A DNA stretch of 27,886 bases from IMG/VR virus record IMGVR_UViG_3300036852_000094, positions 1-27,886 of that record. The stretch is one strand, 5' to 3'. The DNA is from a virus. Below are positions 1 to 5,865 of this stretch, piece after piece; positions within the stretch are counted from its first letter, which is position 1; every line of letters starts with the position of its first letter. A program made the translations under genes and the position numbers. Under the pieces are notes generated by a model. It was not told the origin of the DNA. It was given only the letters and a program-made list of their open reading frames with translations, and searched no databases.

Positions 1-101
1 GTCACTAGGAAATGCCCGATTCTAGGGCGATATCCCCCCCCGGTAGGTCGCCAGCTCGCCCACGACTACGCCGATACCTGGAGGCCGTCCATAGGGCGGC
101 C
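1..101. other. non-coding leader beyond HNH gene, possible cos region
   Basis: No convincing gene lies in these 101 bases. They follow the HNH endonuclease gene on the minus strand and would precede the next late gene, which in phages of this layout is usually the small terminase subunit. A run of eight C sits at 34-41 and an imperfect CTAG-ended palindrome at 5-25. On the minus strand the stretch GGCGACCTACC leading into the G run loosely recalls the lambda cohesive-end sequence. A cos site would be expected about here, but this is inference from position only. Confidence 0.3.
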
Positions 102-106
102 TCAGG
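78..106 (-). terminator. hairpin at the end of the HNH gene
   Basis: GAGGCCG at 81-87 pairs with CGGCCTC at 97-103 across a 9-base loop, and the stem can extend by CCT/AGG with one bulged base. It overlaps the stop codon of the HNH gene. No T tract follows on the minus strand, so a classical intrinsic terminator is not proven; it may instead be an RNA processing or stability hairpin. Confidence 0.3.
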
Positions 107-497
107 CGCCGTCGACGCGCGCATAGACGCGTCGCCTGTCCTCTTCGGTCTTGCGTGCGTGGCAGTCGTCATTGATAGCCTGCAGGTTGCCCTCATGGTC
201 GACGCCATCCAGCGTGCCACGCAGGATCTGCCATTCGGCCTTGCTGACGATGTGATCCACCTGGTGCGCCTCACGCACCCTGAGCTTGCCACCTCTGCAT
301 TGATCGCATTGGCACAGGTACTGATCGCGCTCGAGGATGAGGAGGCGGCGCTTGCGCCATGAAGCACCATAGCCACGTGCGGCGGAGCTCATGCGCCTAT
401 CGTCTGTCCACCCATACGAACCGGCGACATTGACGTTGCCGCTTGCCATGCTCACCCGTGGCGCCAGGGTAGCCAGCTTGCGCCGGGCATCAGCCAT
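102..497 (-). CDS. HNH endonuclease
   Basis: A 131-residue protein. It has a CxxC zinc pair (the LCQCDQC stretch) followed by the HNH core: an H-x-V-D-H-I first strand, then an asparagine in the GNLQAI segment, then DDCHARKT. Phage HNH proteins of this size next to terminase act as nicking endonucleases that help cos cleavage or packaging, and this would be the expected neighbour of terminase just beyond base 1. The start is set at the ATG at 497 (MADARRKL), because it overlaps the upstream stop by 8 bases; a longer frame reaches 584 but would overlap the upstream gene by almost 100 bases. The family call is firm; the packaging role is inferred from context. Confidence 0.85.
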   Translation of the reverse strand: MADARRKLATLAPRVSMASGNVNVAGSYGWTDDRRMSSAARGYGASWRKRRLLILERDQYLCQCDQCRGGKLRVREAHQVDHIVSKAEWQILRGTLDGVDHEGNLQAINDDCHARKTEEDRRRVYARVDGA

Positions 498-864
498 CGT
501 CGAGCGAGACGTCCTGCTTGCGCTCGCCTCCATGCACGGTGCCATCGAGGTCGCGCGCTTGTTCGGACTCTTCCTCTGGGTCATCGCTCAATGCATTGAC
601 CAGGTTCAGCAGCTGCGATGCGACCATCTGCAGGCCGTGCTCGATGCGCTCGAGGCGGTCTGGATCTGGCGTGCTGATGGCGCCGACCTTCACGCCACCA
701 TCGAGCACTAGCACCGGATGACCAGGACAGGCCCTTTCGATCACGGTGCACATGAGCTTGGATTCCTCCATCGACACTTGGCGATCGATCATCAGAACCA
801 GCGTGGATCCAGGCGGAATGTCGAGCGCCTGGAGGTCGCCGAGAACGTGAACTGCATCGGTCAT
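490..864 (-). CDS. hypothetical acidic phage protein
   Basis: 124 residues, not recognised. The N-terminal half is regular alpha/beta (VHVLGDLQAL, STLVLMIDRQ, PVLVLDGGVKVG). A predicted helix with leucine spacing (DRLERIEHGLQMVASQLLNLVNAL) follows, then a strongly charged, probably disordered tail rich in D and E. Its start has a GGGG-type ribosome site 6-8 bases upstream. It overlaps the HNH gene by 8 bases, so the two are probably translated together and belong to the packaging end of the late operon. Confidence 0.75.
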   Translation of the reverse strand: MTDAVHVLGDLQALDIPPGSTLVLMIDRQVSMEESKLMCTVIERACPGHPVLVLDGGVKVGAISTPDPDRLERIEHGLQMVASQLLNLVNALSDDPEEESEQARDLDGTVHGGERKQDVSLDDG

Positions 865-1013
865 TTGAACCCCATCGGACTACACCAGGATCACTGCTGC
901 TGGGGTTCTGCCACTCGGCGCCGGGGATGTCACGAAGGCCGCCTGCGTGTCTCGATCTCTGCGATTGGTGCCACCGAAACGCAGAACCGCGTTCCCCTTC
1001 CGCGGGGGAGACC
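865..1013. other. intergenic stretch with separated inverted repeat
   Basis: 149 bases without a gene. An 8-base inverted repeat, GGTTCTGC at 904-911 and GCAGAACC at 981-988, encloses 69 bases. Near the end of the upstream gene there is a short TCCCC/GGGGA hairpin on the minus strand (about 994-1008) and the small palindrome GACCTAAGGTC over its stop codon. I see no clear promoter and no tRNA fold. Confidence 0.35.
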
Positions 1014-1319
1014 TTAGGTCGTGGTCCCGGTGCCACCGGTGGGCGGCGCGTCGGGATTCAGGTCGTCGAGGGCTTGCGAGGCGGTCGCCAGCGTGGCTGC
1101 AAGCGTCTGGAGCTTGGCCAGCGCGGCGTCGACGGCCGGCGTCGTCTGGAAGCCATTCACGATCTCCGCCTGGATTTCGCCCATGGCCTTCGTGAGCTGA
1201 TCGCCGACGGCGCCGAGCTGCGTCGAGACGCCATCGAGTGCGGTCGAGAGTGCGGCGTTGTCCATGCGGATGCTCCGAAGAAGGCTGATGACCGGGGCGA
1301 GAAGCCAGTCGCGGAACAT
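1014..1319 (-). CDS. small phage protein with hydrophobic N-terminus and helical body
   Basis: 101 residues from the ATG at 1319 (MFRDWLLAPVISLLRSI). That start has a strong GGAGG site about 8 bases upstream; a longer open frame reaches 1448 but overlaps the preceding gene. Residues 1-16 form a short hydrophobic or amphipathic segment. The rest is an alanine- and leucine-rich helical region with heptad character (LSTALDGVSTQLGAVGDQL, VDAALAKLQTLAATLATASQAL) and a short Thr/Gly tail. Proteins with this plan are common in phage late regions and may be membrane-associated coiled coils or virion components. I do not recognise a specific function. Confidence 0.7.
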   Translation of the reverse strand: MFRDWLLAPVISLLRSIRMDNAALSTALDGVSTQLGAVGDQLTKAMGEIQAEIVNGFQTTPAVDAALAKLQTLAATLATASQALDDLNPDAPPTGGTGTTT

Positions 1320-1348
1320 GGCGGGCCTCCGATGCGGGTTTTGGGCGG

Positions 1349-1378
1349 ATTCTAGCCACATCCGAAAACGGAACGCAA
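1349..1378 (-). promoter_or_regulatory. candidate minus-strand promoter
   Basis: On the minus strand TTGCGT (1378-1373) and TAGAAT (1354-1349) are separated by 18 bases; the -10 box matches the consensus at five of six positions, the -35 box at three. It sits in the 68-base gap between two genes, and a transcript starting near 1342 would carry the GGAGG site of the gene at 1319. It could give the packaging genes their own promoter. Confidence 0.4.
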
Positions 1379-1387
1379 GCGCGGATT

Positions 1388-1642
1388 TCAGGCCGTCTTC
1401 TGGCGCGCCGCGACGATGGCTTCGCGCGATCGCCAATGCGCGACCCATCGTTCGCCGTCTTTCGCATCGACCGAGAACAGCCTGTCGATCGCTGCGCGGT
1501 AGTCGGCAGCCTTCAATGCGAAGGCTTCATCGGTCACGCACGACATCGCGAAAGCGCGTCCCATGCAGCTCACGCAACCGATGCGAAAGAGGTCGAGCCG
1601 AGGTGCCTCTTCGGCTTCATCGCAGGCCTTGCATTGCCTCAT
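1388..1642 (-). CDS. small putative zinc-binding protein
   Basis: 84 residues from the ATG at 1642, which overlaps the upstream stop as ATGA. Two CxxC pairs (RQCKACDE and GCVSCMGR) about 20 residues apart suggest a treble-clef or zinc-ribbon knuckle in the first 35 residues. The remainder is helical and charged, with aromatic residues (RWVAHWRSREA). It lies at the end of the replication operon, after the RuvC-like and winged-helix genes. Such phage proteins may be transcription or recombination accessories, but the precise role is unknown. Longer upstream starts would overlap neighbours and lack conservation-like composition. Confidence 0.7.
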   Translation of the reverse strand: MRQCKACDEAEEAPRLDLFRIGCVSCMGRAFAMSCVTDEAFALKAADYRAAIDRLFSVDAKDGERWVAHWRSREAIVAARQKTA

Positions 1643-1866
1643 CGCGCAATGCCTTTCGAACGATTGCGGATGACATGCACTGTCTCGATGATCCGCTCTT
1701 CGCGAAGCACGAAGACCACGTGCTCGAGCGATGAGCGCGAACACGAGAACTTGATGCAGCCGAGATCGTAGGTGAGCTCTTCGTCCGGGTTGTCGAGGAA
1801 GAACTTCGCGACGCGACCGCGCAGCGAATCGGCTCGGTATGTTGGGCGCTTGTTCGGACCGCTCAT
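1639..1866 (-). CDS. small winged-helix-like protein
   Basis: 75 residues from the ATG at 1866, fused by ATGA overlap to the end of the resolvase gene and by another ATGA overlap to the next gene. The pattern SLRGRVAKFFLDNPDEELTYD, then a Cys/Ser stretch with a helix (SRSSLEHVVFVLREERIIETV), resembles a winged helix-turn-helix: helix, 'D/E-L-T' turn, recognition helix, wing. It is probably a DNA-binding regulator or a replication accessory. The DNA-binding role is inferred from the pattern alone. Confidence 0.65.
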   Translation of the reverse strand: MSGPNKRPTYRADSLRGRVAKFFLDNPDEELTYDLGCIKFSCSRSSLEHVVFVLREERIIETVHVIRNRSKGIAR

Positions 1867-2375
1867 GGGAAGTGCCGCCTTCCCCAATGCGCGATGAGCA
1901 GGCTTTCGGCCTTGTTGTGATCCTTGACCTTCACGAAGCCGCAGTCCGGGAAGAGCCGAACAGCCATGCGAATTGCGGCCGGCAGTTCGCCGCGCTGCCT
2001 TTCCTCGACGTTCTTCCCTTGCAAGCCGTAGAACGCCTGCCAGGCCTGCGGCAGCACTTGCACGCACGGATAGCCGAGCACATCGAACACGGCCTGCACT
2101 GCACGCAATGAGCCGACCAGCGCACCTTGCGTCTGCACTGCGTTGTTCCGTCCGCCCATGGTGTTGACCTCTTCGCAGAACACGCGCACTTGCGAAGCGT
2201 CAGCGGCGCGGCGCTTGACCATTGCATGCAGCGCGCTCCCCTCGATGCGTCTCGTGATCATGCCGCCGCCGGAAAGTGCAATCGTCGGCAGATCGAAGGT
2301 CTCGACGATGTCGAATTCGTCGATGAATGCGATCGCGCCAGTAATCCCTGGATCGACTCCAATCGTGAGCTTCAT
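1863..2375 (-). CDS. RuvC-like Holliday junction resolvase
   Basis: 170 residues from the ATG at 2375 (MKLTIGVDPG), which overlaps the upstream stop as ATGA. The protein has an RNase H fold signature: the first strand IGVDPGITGAIA carries Asp8, the strand RVFCEEVN carries Glu68/Glu69, and the C-terminal DHNKAESLLIA carries Asp152 and Glu157 where bacterial RuvC has DHxxDA. Resolvases of this kind cut branched DNA formed in phage replication and recombination before packaging. The neighbouring replication genes and the YqaJ/RecT pair on the other strand fit that role. The acidic residue at 157 in place of the usual Asp is a mild departure. Confidence 0.85.
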   Translation of the reverse strand: MKLTIGVDPGITGAIAFIDEFDIVETFDLPTIALSGGGMITRRIEGSALHAMVKRRAADASQVRVFCEEVNTMGGRNNAVQTQGALVGSLRAVQAVFDVLGYPCVQVLPQAWQAFYGLQGKNVEERQRGELPAAIRMAVRLFPDCGFVKVKDHNKAESLLIAHWGRRHFP

Positions 2376-2818
2376 GCGGCGCGCTTGATCGATCGCATGG
2401 CCTCGACGACGAAGCCGCCTAGCATCGTCTCGCACGCAAAGATGAACGCGCCCAAGTTGTGAGCCTTCGGTGGTTCGTAGGCTGCGAATCGCATGAGCTC
2501 GACAAGGCGCTTGTGCTCGCCTGGCACTGCACTTTCGTCGACGTTCGCGTGGCCGATGAATCGTCGGCCTTCGTTGATGATGTCGCGCAGCGCCGCATGC
2601 TGGTTCAGCACCGAGGTCACGCGCGCCAAGTCATCGGTGTGGCAGGCATGGTGATACGCGCACCACTGCGCGCCGCGCCGCGAGCCGCCCAGCGACAGGC
2701 CCGCGGCCATCGGGCAGCCGTTGGCCATGCACTTCGCGATCGGCGGCGCATCTGCGTCGTCATCGCCAGCCGAGGTCTGCGATTCGTAGCGCTGGCGCGC
2801 CTTCGTGTAGCTGCTCAT
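2372..2818 (-). CDS. phage protein with Cys/His cluster
   Basis: 148 residues. The N-terminal 28 residues are polar and probably flexible. Next comes a potential zinc site (CMANGCPM, then WCAYHHACH), and then a helical domain ending in a hydrophobic helix (GAFIFACETMLGGFVVEAM). It is coupled on both sides: its ATGA overlaps the end of the gene upstream, and its stop overlaps the resolvase start. A GAGGA site precedes the start. Its place between a replication-type protein and the resolvase suggests a DNA-metabolism accessory, perhaps a zinc-knuckle loader or primase helper. I do not recognise the family. Confidence 0.7.
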   Translation of the reverse strand: MSSYTKARQRYESQTSAGDDDADAPPIAKCMANGCPMAAGLSLGGSRRGAQWCAYHHACHTDDLARVTSVLNQHAALRDIINEGRRFIGHANVDESAVPGEHKRLVELMRFAAYEPPKAHNLGAFIFACETMLGGFVVEAMRSIKRAA

Positions 2819-3531
2819 TGTTGGTCCTCGAGTTTTCGTTTCGTGAGCTCAGCGGCTTGCGCTTTCAACGCTGCCGTGCGTTGCTTCTCGACGCCATCGG
2901 CGCCGATCTCATGTGAGGTCGAGGTCATGCGGTCGCGCAAGCGCAGCAGCAATTCGCGAGCACGGTTTCGACCATCGACAGACGCCGGCGCGTTCGATCC
3001 GAGCATCAACACGTCGGGCGCTTCGTAGCCGATCGCTGCATGGCGCTGCTCGAGGTCCATCCCGATCGATTCTTCCCATCGCACCGGCTCGCCATACTCG
3101 CGTGCTTCAGCGACGAGCCGAGCGTAGGACTCGCGAAATGCCATGCGGGCGCCGACCTCATCGCCAAGTCGAAGCACTGGCCGCGCGATGGCCCATGCAG
3201 CGGCAGTCTCGCGCGTCCAGCGCAGCGTCGAATTTTCATCGTCGGCGAGCAGTGCAGTCGCCCAGGCCTCTTCTGCACCAGGCCTTCCGTCGTCTTCGTC
3301 GCGGCGTTGCATTTGCGCGATCAGGTCGGCCGGCACAGGCACGAAGCGCCCGCGCTGAGGGTCGGAGACGTGCGCATCGAAGGCGCGGCGAATGTCATCG
3401 ATCTCGAATCGCTTAACGGCTCGAAACCACATTGCTGTGTTGCCCGTGCTCGGCACATATGCGCCACGGCTCAGCAATGCACAGACCTGGTCGAGCATCT
3501 TCGAGAACTGCGGAAGGTCCTGATCATGCAT
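2815..3531 (-). CDS. putative replication accessory / helicase-loader-like protein
   Basis: 238 residues from the ATG at 3531 (MHDQDLPQF), which overlaps the previous stop by 8 bases and has GAGG 9 bases upstream; longer frames run deep into the initiator gene. The N-terminus (FSKMLDQVCALLSRG, then TAMWFRAVKRFEIDDIRRAFDAHVSDPQRGRFVPVPADLI) has the pattern seen in phage replication proteins that follow an O/DUF1376-type initiator, where helicase loaders (lambda P-like) usually sit. The middle is helical (AAWAIARPVLRLGDEVGARMAF) and the C-terminus is a charged coiled coil. Function rests on the pattern and gene order; loader activity is not shown. Confidence 0.65.
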   Translation of the reverse strand: MHDQDLPQFSKMLDQVCALLSRGAYVPSTGNTAMWFRAVKRFEIDDIRRAFDAHVSDPQRGRFVPVPADLIAQMQRRDEDDGRPGAEEAWATALLADDENSTLRWTRETAAAWAIARPVLRLGDEVGARMAFRESYARLVAEAREYGEPVRWEESIGMDLEQRHAAIGYEAPDVLMLGSNAPASVDGRNRARELLLRLRDRMTSTSHEIGADGVEKQRTAALKAQAAELTKRKLEDQQ

Positions 3532-4627
3532 GGTGGATTGCCTCGAGTTGGAGTCCAGCCTGGCCGCCGAAATCGGCATCCGGGAACATCTTCGCGAGCT
3601 CGGCATTGCGCGCGGCGACATCGACGACCTGATGGGGCTTCGCGCCATGGCCATTCAGCTTCTTCGGTGGCGGGTAATCGCGCTGCGTGATCCCGCTCTT
3701 GCACCAGTTCCGCCAAGTCGCCAGCCAGTCGCTCTTCAGCGCGTCACGGCCAACTGGCAATGCGCTGAAGTGGTCGCGAAACGACTCGGCGATGCTGCGA
3801 ATCTGGTCGGGCGTCCAGTGCGGAAACTTCTCGAGCGCCCACAGGCCCCAGCTCTGGGGCAGCACCCAGTCTTTCGAAAGCCTGGAGCCCTTGTCGGCGG
3901 CATCAGCCGTGGTGTGGGCGGCGCGCTTGCGCGGCGCTTTGGCGGCTGGCTTTGTCGGCTTTTCAGCGCCTCCCCTTTCTCCCACACCCTCTATCCCTAT
4001 ACCTGTCCCTCTCCCTATACCTGTCTCTATACCTGTCCCTCTCCCTATACCTGTCTTACCAATCTCAGCACCGTCTACACGGTAGACGCCTTCTCCATCT
4101 ACATTTGAGACGCTAAAACCAGGTATGAATTCGGCACACATTTCGGTCAACTTCTCAAGACTGGCGCCGCGTGGCGGCTGTTTTCCAAAATCCCGTAACA
4201 GACCAGACAGCCGTTTTAGCTTGTCTCGCCATCTCTTCTGTCGCGTCTCGCGATTTTCCTTCTCTTGGCGGAATTCATCGCGCTTTTCCCATGCCTCAAG
4301 CGCGAGCGGTGCGAGGGTTTCGTGGTGTAGACGGCCGTCCGAACGTCTACTCCAGCCATGCAGCGCACGTGTAGAGACGCGTGCCCACGTCTCAGCGTCT
4401 ACACACGCAAAGAATGCCAGCATGACTGGATCGTCCGGCAAGGAAGCCGCCGGACGCTCATGCCAGCTGCGGCACCACAGCGCAAAGGCGGCCTTGAATT
4501 CTTCGCCGGTCGATTTCACGAAGAGGTCACTCGTCAAGATTCGAAGGCGCACCGGCATGAATGTGAAGCCGGTCAAGTCCACCTCAGCCGGCACCAGCGG
4601 ATCCGGCAGGTTGAGCTCTTGCTTCAT
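3524..4627 (-). CDS. DUF1376 replication initiator-like protein
   Basis: 367 residues from the ATG at 4627, with AGGAGG 8 bases upstream and an ATGA overlap with the gene before it. The N-terminus is a DUF1376 domain (about residues 20-110): FTFMPVRLRILTSDLF, then the diagnostic GEEFKAAFALWCRSWHERPAASLPDD run. A charged coiled stretch follows. Then comes a low-complexity Gly/Thr/Ile repeat (about residues 190-210) and a Lys/Ala linker. The C-terminal domain (WTPDQIRSIAESFRDHF, then SDWLATWRNWCKS) resembles the DNA-binding C-domain of phage initiators and DnaT-like primosome proteins. It probably binds the origin and recruits the replicative helicase. The iterons inside the gene fit this. Confidence 0.8.
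   Translation of the reverse strand: MKQELNLPDPLVPAEVDLTGFTFMPVRLRILTSDLFVKSTGEEFKAAFALWCRSWHERPAASLPDDPVMLAFFACVDAETWARVSTRALHGWSRRSDGRLHHETLAPLALEAWEKRDEFRQEKENRETRQKRWRDKLKRLSGLLRDFGKQPPRGASLEKLTEMCAEFIPGFSVSNVDGEGVYRVDGAEIGKTGIGRGTGIETGIGRGTGIGIEGVGERGGAEKPTKPAAKAPRKRAAHTTADAADKGSRLSKDWVLPQSWGLWALEKFPHWTPDQIRSIAESFRDHFSALPVGRDALKSDWLATWRNWCKSGITQRDYPPPKKLNGHGAKPHQVVDVAARNAELAKMFPDADFGGQAGLQLEAIHHA
3997..4056. repeat. perfect 30-bp tandem repeat (four iterons) inside the initiator gene
   Basis: Bases 3997-4026 and 4027-4056 are identical. Each 30-base unit contains CTATACCTGTC twice, so this 11-mer occurs at 3997, 4015, 4027 and 4045 with spacings of 18, 12 and 18. The unit is 10 codons long, so the reading frame is kept and encodes a Gly/Thr/Ile/Arg repeat. 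Four iterons inside an initiator gene recall the lambda origin within gene O. An origin role is inferred. Confidence 0.7.
4072..4404. repeat. cluster of CGTCTACAC motifs, some in inverted pairs
   Basis: CGTCTACAC occurs at 4072-4080 and 4396-4404, and inverted as GTGTAGACG at 4325-4333. Close variants lie at 4082-4088 (inverted GTAGACG), 4344-4352 and 4369-4379. Two pairs form hairpin-type repeats: 4072-4088 with a 3-base loop, and 4327-4350 with a 10-base spacer. All are within the initiator gene, beside the iterons. They may be protein-binding sites or secondary structures of an origin. Confidence 0.5.
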
Positions 4628-4845
4628 GCGAAGTTGCCTCCTCGCCACTCAAACAGGGTTTGGGGTCGACCAGTATCGCCATAACGATTGCCGCGCGGAC
4701 TGATCAAGCCCTCGGCCTGAAGTGCACGCAATGTGCTCCGAAGTCTCGTGTCGTGTTGGCCAGTGATTGCCAGAAGCTCGGTATGACTCCTCGGCTCCTC
4801 GATGATTAAACGGATGACCTTGAAGGCCTCGCGTTTGAAGCTCAT
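4624..4845 (-). CDS. small winged helix-turn-helix protein
   Basis: 73 residues. The order helix (KREAFKVIRLIIEEPRSH), helix-turn-helix (TELLAITGQHDTRLRSTLRALQAEGLIS) and wing (PRGNRYGDTGRPQTLFEW) is a clear winged-helix DNA-binding fold of the MarR/ArsR type, reduced to its core. It is joined by ATGA overlaps both to the methyltransferase before it and to the initiator after it. It could be an auxiliary replication or transcription factor, possibly autoregulating the operon. The fold is well supported; the target is unknown. Confidence 0.8.
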   Translation of the reverse strand: MSFKREAFKVIRLIIEEPRSHTELLAITGQHDTRLRSTLRALQAEGLISPRGNRYGDTGRPQTLFEWRGGNFA

Positions 4846-5846
4846 GGCGAGACCTCTTCAATTTCGCCAAAATTGATCTCCTCGTTTTCCTCGGTATCGC
4901 GCCGGCCGGCCGCAGCCATCAGCACATTCTTGACGGCCTGACGGTAGTAGCTTGCTTTGAGCTCGGCCCCGACCCCGCGGCGACCCAACAGCACCGGGCT
5001 GTAGACCTCGGAGCCGACACCGGCGAACGGCGAGAACACAGTCTCTCCTTTGTTGCTGAACAACTCCACGCAACGGTCGATTACGTCGAGCTGCAATGGG
5101 TGCACGTGCTTCTCGTCCTCGCTGTCGCGCGCCTCGCGGTAGGGGAGCACGCGCTGCATGCGGATGTCGTCCCAGATGCAGTCGGCGTACTGGCGCCAGA
5201 TCCAGTGCGAGAAGCGGTTCTCGGTCTGTTTGCCCTTCCAGCCGCGGTACGGCAGGATGTCGTTCGGCATCGGCTTCTCGCCCGCGTACTCGAGCATGCC
5301 CTGCGGATGCGCGACCGGGATCGGGTTCGTGCCGTGACGGCGGAAGGTCAGCAGCTGGTCGCCGGCCGCGACGCCGCAGTCCAGCGAGTCGGCCACCAGA
5401 GAAGCGTGCGCGAGGTTCTTCTGCATCGTGCGCAGGCGCACCGCGAGCGGCTCCTTCCAGATCATCCGGCGCCCGGTGAAGTGCCAGCCATTGGCCTCGT
5501 GCAGCTTGATGATGTCGCCCGGGAAGTCGATGTACGAGTCGGTTCCGCTGTTGCTGCGCGGGATGTCCATGCAGTGCACGCAGGACATGCGCCCGGGCAT
5601 CGTGATGCGCGCGAGCTCGCGCACCTGGAATCCGTACTGCTCGAAGAAGGCCTCGTAGCTGTCGCAGTTCGACAGGTCGCGCGGGTCGGAGCTGTAGGTG
5701 TAGAGGCCACCGACGCCGGCCGACGCGAATGGCGGGCTGTAGATCGACAGGTGCACCGAGGCCTCTGGCAAGCCCTGCATCACCGCCATGCAGTCGGCAT
5801 TGAATAGCGCAAACTTCTCGCCGATGGTCTGATCTTGAACTTTCAT
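4842..5846 (-). CDS. DNA methyltransferase, beta class (N4-cytosine or N6-adenine)
   Basis: 334 residues. The catalytic motif IV SPPF is at residues 37-40, near the N-terminus, and the SAM-binding motif is at 271-280 (FSPFAGVGSE), preceded by KHVHPLQLDVIDRC and followed by GVGAELKASYY. That order (IV, target recognition region, then X-I-II) is the beta class shared by restriction-type and CcrM-like enzymes. The roughly 200-residue middle would hold the target recognition domain. SPPF/Y at motif IV is frequent in N4-cytosine enzymes but also occurs in N6-adenine enzymes. No restriction endonuclease is adjacent, so it probably protects phage DNA or marks it for control. GGAG lies 7-8 bases before the start. 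The gene follows the helicase by 19 bases. Confidence 0.9.
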   Translation of the reverse strand: MKVQDQTIGEKFALFNADCMAVMQGLPEASVHLSIYSPPFASAGVGGLYTYSSDPRDLSNCDSYEAFFEQYGFQVRELARITMPGRMSCVHCMDIPRSNSGTDSYIDFPGDIIKLHEANGWHFTGRRMIWKEPLAVRLRTMQKNLAHASLVADSLDCGVAAGDQLLTFRRHGTNPIPVAHPQGMLEYAGEKPMPNDILPYRGWKGKQTENRFSHWIWRQYADCIWDDIRMQRVLPYREARDSEDEKHVHPLQLDVIDRCVELFSNKGETVFSPFAGVGSEVYSPVLLGRRGVGAELKASYYRQAVKNVLMAAAGRRDTEENEEINFGEIEEVSP

Positions 5847-5865
5847 TGTTGCTCCGGATTGGGAT

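Noticed and set aside
865-1013. Possible tRNA in the intergenic region (GGTTCAAATG resembles a T arm)
   Set aside because: The T-arm stem does not close and no acceptor or anticodon arm could be built; the match lies at a start codon.
3997-4056. CRISPR-like or mobile-element repeat
   Set aside because: The repeat is a direct tandem without spacers, in frame within a gene, and has no flanking cas genes.
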